DNA of 64,000 nucleotides from Anaeromyces robustus. Lineage: Eukaryota; Neocallimastigomycota; Neocallimastigomycetes; Neocallimastigales; Neocallimastigaceae. A program made the position numbers and the translations under genes. This document shows positions 1 through 14,507 of this stretch, piece by piece; within the stretch, counting starts at the first letter, position 1; the number at the start of each line of letters is the position of its first letter. The stretch spans positions 38,501-102,500 of the forward strand of contig MCFG01000240.1 of the NCBI GenBank assembly GCA_002104895.1. Direction: 5' to 3'. The notes under the pieces were generated by a model. That model ran no database searches and was not told the origin of the DNA. It saw only the letters and a list, made by a program, of their open reading frames with translations.

Positions 1-3000
1 TCCAATGGATATTTCACATCTATTGGTAAATAGGCTCCACCTGCTTTTGACACAGCGAGTGTTCCAATGACATAATATGGTGATCTTTCACATATAATTG
101 GTACAATGTCATTTCTTTTAATGCCAATTTCTTTTAAATAATATGCTAATGAATTACTCATTTCATCCAATTCTCTATATTTGTATTTTTCATTATTAAA
201 TATTAAAGCTATGGATTCAGGTTTTTCCTTAGCTACACGACTAAATTCAACATGATATAATTTATCACAATCATATGAATAATTATTATTATTGAATTGG
301 GTGATAATTTTTTCTTTTTCTTCTTTTGGAATATATTCAATTTCTTGAATATTTTCATTGAATTTATCTAAATTTTCAATAACTTCAATATAACTATTTA
401 TGATATTCTCTATTATCGATAATTCATATATTCTTTTATTATAATTTATTGTTAATAAATATCCTCCTTCACTTTCAATAACATTGAATGTTATATCAAA
501 TTTGGTGGTATTATTATTATTTAATAGAAGTTCATCATATTCTTCATAAAGAGTATAATTCTTTTCCATTTCTTCTTTTGAAAATATTGATTCACCTGAA
601 TTATCATATTCAATTATACCTTTAGGTTGGAATATAAAGGAATTATTAATTTTTTTCAATTTTAAATTATCCAAGAGTTCTGAAAATGATATATCTTGAT
701 TATTATATAATTCCATTAAAGTTTCCATGTTTTCTTTAAATATATCTATAAATGTTTTATTCTCTTTATCATATTTAAGAAGAATTGGTTGTGTACTTAT
801 AAACATACCAATCATATTTTCTACATAGTGATTATTACGATTAGCACTCATCATTGAAGTATATATAACGTCTTGTCCACTATATTTACTTAATATATAT
901 CCATAAATACTAATAAAGAAGGCTGTTTTACTAATTTTATTAATTCGGATGAATTTATTGATCTTTTCACTAGTTATTTTATCAATAATCTTGAAACATT
1001 CTCCGATTTCATTTTCTTCCTTCTCATTTACATTAAATTCATTTGATTTTTCTTTTTGAGGAATATTTGTAATTTCATAATCTTCTTTAAACATTTCATT
1101 ATAAAATTCTAATTGTTTAGAATATAATTCACTACTTTTCATTTCATTCATATGAATAGCATAATCACTAAATTGAACTTCTAACTTACTTAATGGTAAT
1201 CCATAATAATACTTATTAATTTCATTTCTAATAATTGATGTTGTGGTACCATCAGATATAATGTGATGCATATCAATTAATAATACTTCATCTTTAATAA
1301 ATCCAACTCTAATTAATGGTGCTTTAGATAAATCAAATGGTCTAATAAATGTTTTATAATTATCATATGTATATTCTTCAAACGTTAATACACATTCATC
1401 ATCAATAATACCATAAATTTCTGTTTTATTATCAATTTCTTTTTCAATATATTTACTTCTTAAAATATCTTGTTGATATAACAATTTATTAAATCCATCT
1501 TTAATTTTTTCTTTATCTATTGATTTTTTAAGGTAGAATACATCAGGAATATTATATATTATACTATTAGGATTCTTGATTGAATCTATATAAACTCCCA
1601 TTTGTTGTGATGTTATTGGATATTCCTTACTATTGTGTCTTACAATTTCAATTTTATCTTTTATTTCATTTTCATTTTCATATTCATTTTCTTTTTTCAT
1701 TTTTTCTTCAATAAATCTTCCAAATTCATATATTAGTGTATGTGAAAATATATCTCTCATATTAATTTTAATATTAAATACTTTTTCAATTAAAGTACAA
1801 ACTTGAATTGCATTGAAACTATCTCCTCCAAGTTCATAGAAATCATTATTTCTACCAATTTCTTCTTTATCAATATTAAATATTTTACTATATATTTCAC
1901 ATATTTTTTCTTCAACTTCATTTTCTGGTAATGAATATAATTCTTTCATTAAATCTTTAATATTTGGTTCCGGTAATTGTTTTCTATCCAATTTACCATT
2001 TGATGTGACTGGAAGTTTATCAAGTTTAACGAAATAATTTGGAACCATATATGAAGGAAGTCTACTCTTCAAATATTCTCTTATTTCCTTTCCATTAATT
2101 AATTTTGAGCTGATGAAATAACATACCAAATATTTATCTCCATTTTCTTTTTCTTTATCAATTACTGTAGAATATTTAATTTCTTTCATTTCTTTAATTG
2201 TATTTTCAATTTCTTCCAATTCAATTCTTTGACCATGAATTTTAACTTGGAAATCAACTCTTCCAAGATACTTTATTTCTCCATTTCTTGTCCATTTACC
2301 TAAATCTCCTGTTTTATACATCATTCTACCTTTATCAAATGGATTGTTAATAAAGTTCTTTTTCGTTAACTCTGGTCGATTAAGATATCCTTCTCCAACA
2401 TTATTTCCACTTACATAAATCTCACCTTCAACTTCTATAGGAACAGGATGTAAATATTTATCTAAAATATAAATGGAACAATTACAAATTGGTTTTCCAA
2501 TAGTTATATCAATTTCATCTCCTTCATTGATTTCTTTTATTGAAGAATCAACTGTACATTCAGTTGGACCATAACTATTATAGATTTTACATTTAGAACA
2601 TTCACGAATTGATTTACATAAATCTAATGATAAGGCTTCACCTCCTAAATATATTATTTTTACATTACTTAAAGACTTTTTAAATTCATCGTTTTCAATA
2701 AATAATTTAAATCTAGTTGGTGTAGTGTTAATTAAATCCACATTATTATCAACAATATATTTTGATAATAATTTAATATTAGATGAAATTATATCATCAA
2801 TTAATATAATTTTTAATCCATGAACCAAACTAAATGTAATTTCTGTTTGTGATGCATCAAATGAAAAATTAGTTATAGATAAAACATTTCGTACATTATT
2901 ATCTTTAATAAAAATATTATATATACATAAATCTTCGTCTTTACTATTTTTATCATCTTCTTCTTCAAATGATCTTACATAATTATACATATTAGAATGA

Positions 3001-6000
3001 TTGATTAATACTCCTTTTGGTTTTCCTGTGGTACCAGAAGTAAATAGTACATAACATATATCTTCGGGTTTATTTATATTAACCGTTTCATATGTATCAT
3101 TATTATAATTATGTGTACGTAAATTATAATAATTATATTTATTAGTTATAGTGTTTTTCACATTTTCAATATTAACAGCGTCATATAGAATAATGCTTGG
3201 ATTAACTTCTTTTAAAATATATTCAATTCTTTTAATTGGTAATTTTGTGTCAATTGGTAAATAAGCCGCACCAGATTTCGATACTGAAAGGAAAGCAATG
3301 ATATAGTATGGGTTTCTATCAGTAATAATAGGAATAATATCATTTCTTTTTACTCCTACCTTACGTAAATAATTTGATAAAGAATTTGACATCATATCTA
3401 ATTCTTTATATGTAATATTCTTTTCATTATATTTTATAGCAATTTCTTCAGAATTAATTTTAGATATCCTTTGGAATTCTTCATGATAGCATTTATTACA
3501 TTCAAGATTATGTTTATTACAATTAAATTCATATAATATTTTATCATTCATACTCTTTGGTATATATTTAACTGTTTCAATTGATTCATTGAATCTATTC
3601 ACATTATTTATTACTTCTTCATAACTATCCATTATATCTTCAATCATAGATGATTCATACAAGTTTTTATTATATTCAAGACTTAATAAATATCCTTCTT
3701 CAATTTCAATTGCGTTGAATGTTATATCAAATTTGGTGGTATTATCATTGTTTAACTGGAATTCATTATATTCCTCGTAAAGAGTGTAATTATTTTGGGT
3801 TTTATCATTTGAAAATATAGATTCATCTGAATTATAATTCTCAACTATTCCTTTAGGTTGGAATATAAAAGAATTATTAATTTTCTTTAGTTTCAAACTA
3901 TTTACAAGTTCAGAAAATGATATATCTTGGTTATTATATAATTCCATTAATATTTCCATATTTTCTTTAATAATATCTAAGAATGAAATATCTGATTTAT
4001 CATATTTAAGAAGAATTGGTTGTGTACTTACAAACATACCAATCATATTTTCTACATAATGATTATTACGATTTGTACTCATCATTGAAGTATATATAAT
4101 TTCTTGTCCACTATATTTACATAATATATATCCATAAATACTAATAAAGAATGCTGTCTTACTAATCTTATTAAATTTAATAAAATCATTAATTTCTTTA
4201 CTTACTGAATTATTTATAATTTTAAAACATTCTCCAATCTCATTTTCTTTATTATCTCTTTTGTTATATTCATTTGATCTTTCTTTCTGAGGTATATTTG
4301 TAATTTCATAATCTTCTTTAAACATTTCTTTATAAAATTCTAATTGTTTAGAATATAATTCACTACTTTTCATTTCATTCATATGAATAGCATAATCACT
4401 AAATTGAACTTCTAATTCTGTTAATTCTAATTCTTTATAATATTTATTAATTTCATTTATAATAATTGACATTGTTGTACCATCTGAAATAATATGATGC
4501 ATATCAATCAATAATACTTCATTACCAATAAATCCTACTCTAATCAATGGTGATTTAGATAAATCAAATGGTCTAACAAACATTCCACAATTATCATAGG
4601 TATATTCTTCAAATAGTAATGAACATTCATCATCAATATATCCATAAATTTCGGTTTTACCATCAATTTCTTTTTTAATAAATTTACTTCTCAATATTTC
4701 TTGTTTATATAACATCATTTCAAATCCTTCTTTAATTCTTTCAATATTAATTGATTTATTAAGTTGCAATGCTCTAGGAAGATTATAAATTATACTATTT
4801 GGATTCTTAATCGAATCAATATATACTCCCATCTGTTGTGAGGTTATAGGATATTCTTTACTATATCTTCTATCAATATGTATGTATTTCAATGATTTAT
4901 TTTCATTTCTATCTTTATTAACTATTGATTCAATACATTTGGCTAAATCTTTTACTTCAATATATGTTAAAATATCTTTAATATTTATTTTAACATTCAT
5001 TTCTTTTTCAATTGTATACTTTACACGAATAGCATTTAAACTATTACCTCCAATATCATAAAAGTTTGTTGTTCTTCCAACGTTATTAATATCAATATTG
5101 AAAATAGAACTATAAATTTTACAAATGAATCTTTCAACTTCTGTTTCAGGCTTGACGTATACTTCCTTGATTCTATCTTCTATATTTGGTTCTGGTAGAG
5201 CTTTTCTATCTAACTTTCCATTGGATGTAACTGGGAAATTATTTACTCTAATGTAATAATTTGGAATCATGTACTTTGGAATTTTCGTAGTTAAATATTC
5301 TCTTATTTCTTCTCCTGTAATCTCGGAATCGCTTTGATAATAACATATTAAATATTTATTTCCTTCTTCATTAACTTTATCTATAACTACAGAATACTTA
5401 ATTAATGAATATTCATTAAGAATATTCTCTATTTCTCCTAATTCAATTCGTTGTCCATTGATTTTAACTTGGAAATCAATTCTTCCAATATAATCAATAT
5501 CTCCTTCAGCGGTCCATTTACCAAGATCTCCAGTTTTATACATGATTTGATTATGCATATCTTCATCTCTAAATGGACATTCAATAAACTTTTCATTTGT
5601 GAGTTCTTCACGATTTAGATATCCTTTACCAACACAGTATCCTCCAATATATATTTCTCCTTCAACTCCAATAGGAACTGGATTAAGAGATTTATCTAAA
5701 ATATATATTTTACAATTACAAATGGGTTTTCCTATAGTTATTGTACTTTCAGTATCTTCTTTTATCTCTTTAAATGTAACAAAGTAACATTCAGTTGGTC
5801 CATATCCATTTATAATTTTACATTTAGAATATTGATGAATATATTTACATAAATTATATGGTAATTCTTCACCTGAAAATATCATAACTTTGATGGTTTT
5901 CAATATCTTTTTGAATTCTTCATTTTCCATAAATAATTTAATTCTACTTGGTGTAGTGTTAATTAAATCAACTTTATTATTCAGAATATAAGTAGATAAA

Positions 6001-9000
6001 GATGTAACATCTTCACTTAATTCTTCATCAACTAATACAATAGTTAATCCATGAATTAAACAGTATGTAATTTCATTATGTGCGATATCAAAAGAGAATT
6101 TAGTAATTGCAAGAATGTTTTGAATATTGTCTTCCATTAAAATGTTATACATACTTAAGCATGAATCGTCATTTTCGAATTTTCTTAAATAGTTATAAAT
6201 ATTAAAATGACTAACTAATGCTCCTTTTGGTTTACCAGTTGTTCCAGATGTAAAAAGAACATAACATGTATCCTCTGGTTTATTTATATTTTCAATCGAC
6301 ATCTTATTCTTACTATAATCATGATCATTAATATTATATATATTATATTCTGGATTTTGTTCTAAATTTTTCACGATTTCTTCTACATCATATGTAAGAA
6401 TAAGTTTTGGTTTAACATCATTCAAAATAAACTTTATACGTTCTATTGGGAATTTTACATCAATTGGTAAATATGCTCCACCTGCTTTTGATACAGCAAC
6501 TGATGCAATTACATAATATGGTGATCTTTCACTAATAATTGGTACTATATCATTTCTTTTAATACCACATTCTCTTAAATAATGTGCTAATGAATTACTC
6601 ATTTCATCAAGTTCTCGATATTTATATTTTTCATTATTAAATATCAAGGCTATTGATTCGGGTTTTTCTTTAGCAATACGACTAAATTCAACATGATATA
6701 TTTTATCACAGTCAAAAGTAATATTATTATCATTAAATTTGTTAATAATCTTTTCTTTTTCTTCTTTTGGAATATAATCAATTTCTTTAATATTTTCATT
6801 GAATATATCGATATGTTCAACGAATTCAATAAAACTATTCATAATATTTTCAATCATTATAGATTCATATATTTTATTATTATATTCAATACTAAATATG
6901 TAGTTTTTCTCTTTTTCAATAGCATTAAATAATATATCAAACTTTGTATTATTTTCATTATTTAATTGTAATTCTTTATTGTCTTGATAAAGAGTATATA
7001 TCATTTCATTTTCTTCTTTTAAAAATATTGATTTATTCGAAGGACTATCTTCAGTAATACTCTTAGGTTGAAAAATAAATGCATTATTGAATTTTTTCAA
7101 TTTTAAAGTATTCACCATTTCTGAAAATGATATATCTTGATTATTATATAATTCTATTAATAATTCCATGTTTTCTTTAATAATATCTAAGAATGAAATA
7201 TCTGATTTATCATATTTAAGAAGAATTGGTTGTGTACTTACAAACATACCTATCATGTTCTCTACATAATGATTATTTCTATTGGCACTCATCATCGAAG
7301 TATATATAATATCTTGTCCGCTATATTTACTTAATATATATCCATAAATACTAATAAAGAAGGCTGTCTTACTTATTTTATTTATACGTAAATATTCATT
7401 AATCTTATCACTCATACTTTGATCAATGGTTTTAATATAATATCCAATCTCATTTTCTTTACTTTCTTTTACATCTTTAAATTCTCCATTATATACTGTT
7501 ATCTTTTCTTTCTGAGGAATATTTGTTATTTCATAATCTTCTTTAAACATTTCTTTATAAAACTCTAATTGTTTAGAATATAATTCACTACTTTTCATTT
7601 CATTCATATGAATAGCATAATCACTAAATTGAACTTCTAATTCTTTTAATTCTAATCCATTATAATATTTATTAATTTCATTTCTAATAATAGACATTGT
7701 AGTACCATCTGAAATAATATGATGTATATCAATTAATAATATTTCATTTGCAATAAATCCTATTCTAATCAATGGGGCTTTAGATAAATCAAATGGTCTA
7801 ACAAACATTTTATAATTATCATATGTATATTCTTCAAACTTTAATAAACATTCATCATCAATAACACCATATATTTCGGTATTACCATTGATATCCAATG
7901 GAATATATTTACTTCTTAAAACATTTTGCATATTAAATAATCTTATAAATCCTTCTTTAACTTTTTCAATTTCAATAGATGTATTAAGTTTTAATATAAC
8001 AGGCATATTATAAATTATACTATTAGGATTCTTAATTGAATCAACATATATTCCCATTTGTTGTGATGTAATAGGATATTCTTTACTATTTCTTTTCTTT
8101 ATTTCAATAATATTATATATTTCATTTTCTTTTTCATTTCTTTCTTTTATTTTATTATCAATGAATTTTCCAAATTCATATATTATTGAATGTGAAAATA
8201 TATCTCTCATATTTATCTTAATCATAAATACCTTTTCAATTAAATTGCATATCCGAATTGCATTAAAACTATTTCCTCCAAGTTCATAGAAATCATTATT
8301 TCTACCAATTTCATTAATATCAATATTAAATATTTCACTATATATTTCACATATTTTTTCTTCAATTTCATTTTCTGGTGATGAATATGATTCTTTCATT
8401 AATTCTTTAATGTTTGGTTTTGGTAATGATTTTCTATCTAATTTACCATTGGATGTTACTGGAAGATAATCGAGTTTTATGAAATAATTTGGAATCATAT
8501 ATGAAGGAAGTTTATTTTTCAAATATCTTCTGATTTCATTTCCATTAATTATATTTTCACTAATGAAGTAACATACTAAATATTTATCTCCATTATCATG
8601 TTCTCTATCAATTACTGTAGAATATTCAATTCCTTCAATTTCCTTAATTGTATTTTCAATTTCACTTAATTCAATTCTTTGACCACGAATCTTAATTTGG
8701 AAATCAATTCTTCCTAAGCATACTATTTCTCCTTCTTCATTCCATTTACCTAAATCGCCTGTTCTATACATTGTACATGGATTTCCATTAATATTGTGAT
8801 ATGGACATTCAATGAACATTTTTTTCGTTAATTCTGGTTGATTAAGATATCCTTTTCCAACACCATATCCACTAATAAATATTTCTCCAACTACTCCGAT
8901 TGGAACTGGTTTTAAAGTCTTATCTAAAATATACATATTAAAATTACAAAGAGGTTTTCCTACTGAATTCTCTTCTATTTCAGAATTGTATTTATTTTTA

Positions 9001-12000
9001 TATTCATTTAAATCTTTAATATTACTAATAACTGTTGTTTCTGTAGGTCCATAACCATTAAATATTCTTATATTTTCAAATATTCTTAATTTTTTTACAA
9101 AATTAATATTTAATTTTTCTCCAGCAAACATTAATATCTTAACATATTTTAATGAATTGTAAAATTCTTCATAATTTATATAGACTTCTAATCTTGTCGG
9201 TACACTAAATATATAATCAATATAATATTTACTAATTAATTTTCCAAGTTTTATAGGATCATTATATTCATCTTCATTACAAAGTATTATTCTAAGACTA
9301 TTTAAAAGTGGTAAATAAATTTCTCCTATAGACATATCATGTGTAAATTTCGAATACGATAATGCATTCTCTATCTTTTCATTAAATATATATTCATTTC
9401 CACTATTTTTAAGACTAAATAAACAATAATTTATTAAATTATTATGTGTAATCATTGTTCCTTTAGGTTTTCCTGTAGTTCCTGATGTAAAAAGAACATA
9501 GCATAAATCATCACTCTCATTAATATTATTTATTTCTTCAATATTATCATCATAATTATGTTCTGATAATGAATAAATATTCCATTCATGATTTTGAAGT
9601 TTAATTCGATTCTCTTTGTTAGTCACATATTCTAATATCATTTTAGATTGAACTTCTTCCACCATGAATTTAATACGGTCTTCTGGATAATCAGGATCAA
9701 TTGGTAAATATGCTGCTCCTGATTTCATTATTGCTAATGCTCCAATTACAAAATAGAAGGATCGTTCACTAATAATTGGTATGATATCTCCTCTTCCAAC
9801 ATTATGTTCTCTCATATAATGACCTAACGAATTACTCATTTTATCTAATTCTGAATAGCTAATTTCGATTCCATTACAAACAATTGCTATCTTGTTTTTA
9901 TTTTCTTTTGCTACTCTACTAAATTCAACATGATATAATTTATCACAATCATATGAATAATTATTATTATTGAATTGGGTGATAATTTTTTCTTTTTCTT
10001 CTTTTGGAATATATTCAATTTCTTGAATATTTTCATTGAATTTATCTAAATTTTCAATAACTTCAATATAACTATTTATGATATTCTCTATTATCGATAA
10101 TTCATATATTCTTTTATTATAATTTATTGTTAATAAATATCCTCCTTCACTTTCAATAACATTGAATGTTATATCAAATTTGGTGGTATTATTATTATTT
10201 AATAGAAGTTCATCATATTCTTCATAAAGAGTATAATTCTTTTCCATTTCTTCTTTTGAAAATATTGATTCACCTGAATTATCATATTCAATTATACCTT
10301 TAGGTTGGAATATAAAGGAATTATTAATTTTTTTCAATTTTAAATTATCCAAGAGTTCTGAAAATGATATATCTTGATTATTATATAATTCCATTAAAGT
10401 TTCCATGTTTTCTTTAAATATATCTATAAATGTTTTATTCTCTTTATCATATTTAAGAAGAATTGGTTGTGTACTTATAAACATACCAATCATATTTTCT
10501 ACATAGTGATTATTACGATTAGCACTCATCATTGAAGTATATATAACGTCTTGTCCACTATATTTACTTAATATATATCCATAAATACTAATAAAGAAGG
10601 CTGTTTTACTAATTTTATTAATTCGGATGAATTTATTGATCTTTTCACTAGTTATTTTATCAATAATCTTGAAACATTCTCCGATTTCATTTTCTTCCTT
10701 CTCATTTACATTAAATTCATTTGATTTTTCTTTTTGAGGAATATTTGTAATTTCATAATCTTCTTTAAACATTTCATTATAAAATTCTAATTGTTTAGAA
10801 TATAATTCACTACTTTTCATTTCATTCATATGAATAGCATAATCACTAAATTGAACTTCTAACTTACTTAATGGTAATCCATAATAATACTTATTAATTT
10901 CATTTCTAATAATTGATGTTGTGGTACCATCAGATATAATGTGATGCATATCAATTAATAATACTTCATCTTTAATAAATCCAACTCTAATTAATGGTGC
11001 TTTAGATAAATCAAATGGTCTAATAAATGTTTTATAATTATCATATGTATATTCTTCAAACGTTAATACACATTCATCATCAATAATACCATAAATTTCT
11101 GTTTTATTATCAATTTCTTTTTCAATATATTTACTTCTTAAAATATCTTGTTGATATAACAATTTATTAAATCCATCTTTAATTTTTTCTTTATCTATTG
11201 ATTTTTTAAGGTAGAATACATCAGGAATATTATATATTATACTATTAGGATTCTTGATTGAATCTATATAAACTCCCATTTGTTGTGATGTTATTGGATA
11301 TTCCTTACTATTGTGTCTTACAATTTCAATTTTATCTTTTATTTCATTTTCATTTTCATATTCATTTTCTTTTTTCATTTTTTCTTCAATAAATCTTCCA
11401 AATTCATATATTAGTGTATGTGAAAATATATCTCTCATATTAATTTTAATATTAAATACTTTTTCAATTAAAGTACAAACTTGAATTGCATTGAAACTAT
11501 CTCCTCCAAGTTCATAGAAATCATTATTTCTACCAATTTCTTCTTTATCAATATTAAATATTTTACTATATATTTCACATATTTTTTCTTCAACTTCATT
11601 TTCTGGTAATGAATATAATTCTTTCATTAAATCTTTAATATTTGGTTCCGGTAATTGTTTTCTATCCAATTTACCATTTGATGTGACTGGAAGTTTATCA
11701 AGTTTAACGAAATAATTTGGAACCATATATGAAGGAAGTCTACTCTTCAAATATTCTCTTATTTCCTTTCCATTAATTAATTTTGAGCTGATGAAATAAC
11801 ATACCAAATATTTATCTCCATTTTCTTTTTCTTTATCAATTACTGTAGAATATTTAATTTCTTTCATTTCTTTAATTGTATTTTCAATTTCTTCCAATTC
11901 AATTCTTTGACCATGAATTTTAACTTGGAAATCAACTCTTCCAAGATACTTTATTTCTCCATTTCTTGTCCATTTACCTAAATCTCCTGTTTTATACATC

Positions 12001-14507
12001 ATTCTACCTTTATCAAATGGATTGTTAATAAAGTTCTTTTTCGTTAACTCTGGTCGATTAAGATATCCTTCTCCAACATTATTTCCACTTACATAAATCT
12101 CACCTTCAACTTCTATAGGAACAGGATGTAAATATTTATCTAAAATATAAATGGAACAATTACAAATTGGTTTTCCAATAGTTATATCAATTTCATCTCC
12201 TTCATTGATTTCTTTTATTGAAGAATCAACTGTACATTCAGTTGGACCATAACTATTATAGATTTTACATTTAGAACATTCACGAATTGATTTACATAAA
12301 TCTAATGATAAGGCTTCACCTCCTAAATATATTATTTTTACATTACTTAAAGACTTTTTAAATTCATCGTTTTCAATAAATAATTTAAATCTAGTTGGTG
12401 TAGTGTTAATTAAATCCACATTATTATCAACAATATATTTTGATAATAATTTAATATTAGATGAAATTATATCATCAATTAATATAATTTTTAATCCATG
12501 AACCAAACTAAATGTAATTTCTGTTTGTGATGCATCAAATGAAAAATTAGTTATAGATAAAACATTTCGTACATTATTATCTTTAATAAAAATATTATAT
12601 ATACATAAATCTTCGTCTTTACTATTTTTATCATCTTCTTCTTCAAATGATCTTACATAATTATACATATTAGAATGATTGATTAATACTCCTTTTGGTT
12701 TTCCTGTGGTACCAGAAGTAAATAGTACATAACATATATCTTCGGGTTTATTTATATTAACCGTTTCATATGTATCATTATTATAATTATGTGTACGTAA
12801 ATTATAATAATTATATTTATTAGTTATAGTGTTTTTCACATTTTCAATATTAACAGCGTCATATAGAATAATGCTTGGATTAACTTCTTTTAAAATATAT
12901 TCAATTCTTTTAATTGGTAATTTTGTGTCAATTGGTAAATAAGCCGCACCAGATTTCGATACTGAAAGGAAAGCAATGATATAGTATGGGTTTCTATCAG
13001 TAATAATAGGAATAATATCATTTCTTTTTACTCCTACCTTACGTAAATAATTTGATAAAGAATTTGACATCATATCTAATTCTTTATATGTAATATTCTT
13101 TTCATTATATTTTATAGCAATTTCTTCAGAATTAATTTTAGATATCCTTTGGAATTCTTCATGATAGCATTTATTACATTCAAGATTATGTTTATTACAA
13201 TTAAATTCATATAATATTTTATCATTCATACTCTTTGGTATATATTTAACTGTTTCAATTGATTCATTGAATCTATTCACATTATTTATTACTTCTTCAT
13301 AACTATCCATTATATCTTCAATCATAGATGATTCATACAAGTTTTTATTATATTCAAGACTTAATAAATATCCTTCTTCAATTTCAATTGCGTTGAATGT
13401 TATATCAAATTTGGTGGTATTATCATTGTTTAACTGGAATTCATTATATTCCTCGTAAAGAGTGTAATTATTTTGGGTTTTATCATTTGAAAATATAGAT
13501 TCATCTGAATTATAATTCTCAACTATTCCTTTAGGTTGGAATATAAAAGAATTATTAATTTTCTTTAGTTTCAAACTATTTACAAGTTCAGAAAATGATA
13601 TATCTTGGTTATTATATAATTCCATTAATATTTCCATATTTTCTTTAATAATATCTAAGAATGAAATATCTGATTTATCATATTTAAGAAGAATTGGTTG
13701 TGTACTTACAAACATACCAATCATATTTTCTACATAATGATTATTACGATTTGTACTCATCATTGAAGTATATATAATTTCTTGTCCACTATATTTACAT
13801 AATATATATCCATAAATACTAATAAAGAATGCTGTCTTACTAATCTTATTAAATTTAATAAAATCATTAATTTCTTTACTTACTGAATTATTTATAATTT
13901 TAAAACATTCTCCAATCTCATTTTCTTTATTATCTCTTTTGTTATATTCATTTGATCTTTCTTTCTGAGGTATATTTGTAATTTCATAATCTTCTTTAAA
14001 CATTTCTTTATAAAATTCTAATTGTTTAGAATATAATTCACTACTTTTCATTTCATTCATATGAATAGCATAATCACTAAATTGAACTTCTAATTCTGTT
14101 AATTCTAATTCTTTATAATATTTATTAATTTCATTTATAATAATTGACATTGTTGTACCATCTGAAATAATATGATGCATATCAATCAATAATACTTCAT
14201 TTGCAATAAATCCTATTCTAATCAATGGGGCTTTAGATAAATCAAATGGTCTAACAAACATTCCACAATTATCATAGGTATATTCTTCAAATAGTAATGA
14301 ACATTCATTATCAATAATACCATATATTTCGGTTTTACCATTGATATCCATTGGAATATATTTACTCTTCAATATGTCTTGTTTATTAAATAATCTTATA
14401 AATCCTTCTTTAACTTTTTCTTTATTTATCGATTTATTAAGGTGGAATGCATCGGGAATATTATATATTATACTATTAGGATTCTTAATTGAATCAATAT
14501 AAATTCC
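1..14507 (-). CDS. Giant NRPS, C-terminal segment (partial): C6-A6-T6 to C10-A10
   Basis: Restoring the register after the missing base at 14506/14507 gives a frame that I find open to position 1, about 4830 codons, with no stop. It encodes the rest of C6 (HHIISDG near 14170), then A6-T6-C7-A7-T7-C8-A8-T8-C9-A9-T9-C10 and the first roughly 85 residues of A10. A-domain GTTGKPKG motifs lie near 12697, 9462, 6226 and 3017; carrier-domain Ser motifs near 11500, 8275, 5045 and 1830; HHIISDG near 10940, 7720, 4495 and 1257. The terminal module and any thioesterase, reductase or terminal C domain lie to the left of the window. This segment has no start of its own: it is the downstream part of the gene starting at 30688. 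Much of it is near-identical to other modules of the same gene. Confidence 0.88.
241..4521. repeat. Duplicated NRPS block, module 9 copy (matches 9919-14199)
   Basis: Partner of the 9919-14199 block. It encodes part of C9, A9-T9, C10 and the beginning of A10. Upstream of position 241 the two copies diverge: VAKEKPES-type A domain here, VAKENKNK-type at 9880-9918. Confidence 0.9.
4310..7740. repeat. Duplicated NRPS block, module 8 copy (matches 17209-20639)
   Basis: At an offset of 12899 bases (four modules) this 3.4-kb stretch matches 17209-20639 with only scattered substitutions, for example near 6174, 6271 and 6410. It covers part of C8, A8-T8 and the N-terminal part of C9. It overlaps the end of the 241-4521 block, so the left end of module 8 is shared by several copies. 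Confidence 0.85.
7745..9290. repeat. Duplicated NRPS block, module 7 copy (matches 14197-15742)
   Basis: At an offset of about 6452 (two modules) this matches 14197-15742. Identity is moderate in the C-domain part (7745-8050) and very high from 8058 to about 9020, and the copies diverge in the A-domain binding-pocket region. The partner copy begins exactly where the module 6 block (9919-14199) ends. Confidence 0.8.
9919..14199. repeat. Duplicated NRPS block, module 6 copy (matches 241-4521)
   Basis: At an offset of 9678 bases (three modules) this 4.28-kb stretch reads the same as 241-4521 wherever I compared lines. It covers parts of C6, A6-T6, C7 and the start of A7. Identity extends over both conserved motifs and fast-evolving linkers, so the duplication or conversion is recent. 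It stops abruptly near 4521/14199. Confidence 0.9.

Noticed and set aside
5599-6932. Plus-strand ORFs of 62 and 79 codons, repeated at 18498 and 19592
   Set aside because: They are antisense shadows of the NRPS and recur only because modules 4 and 8 are duplicated.
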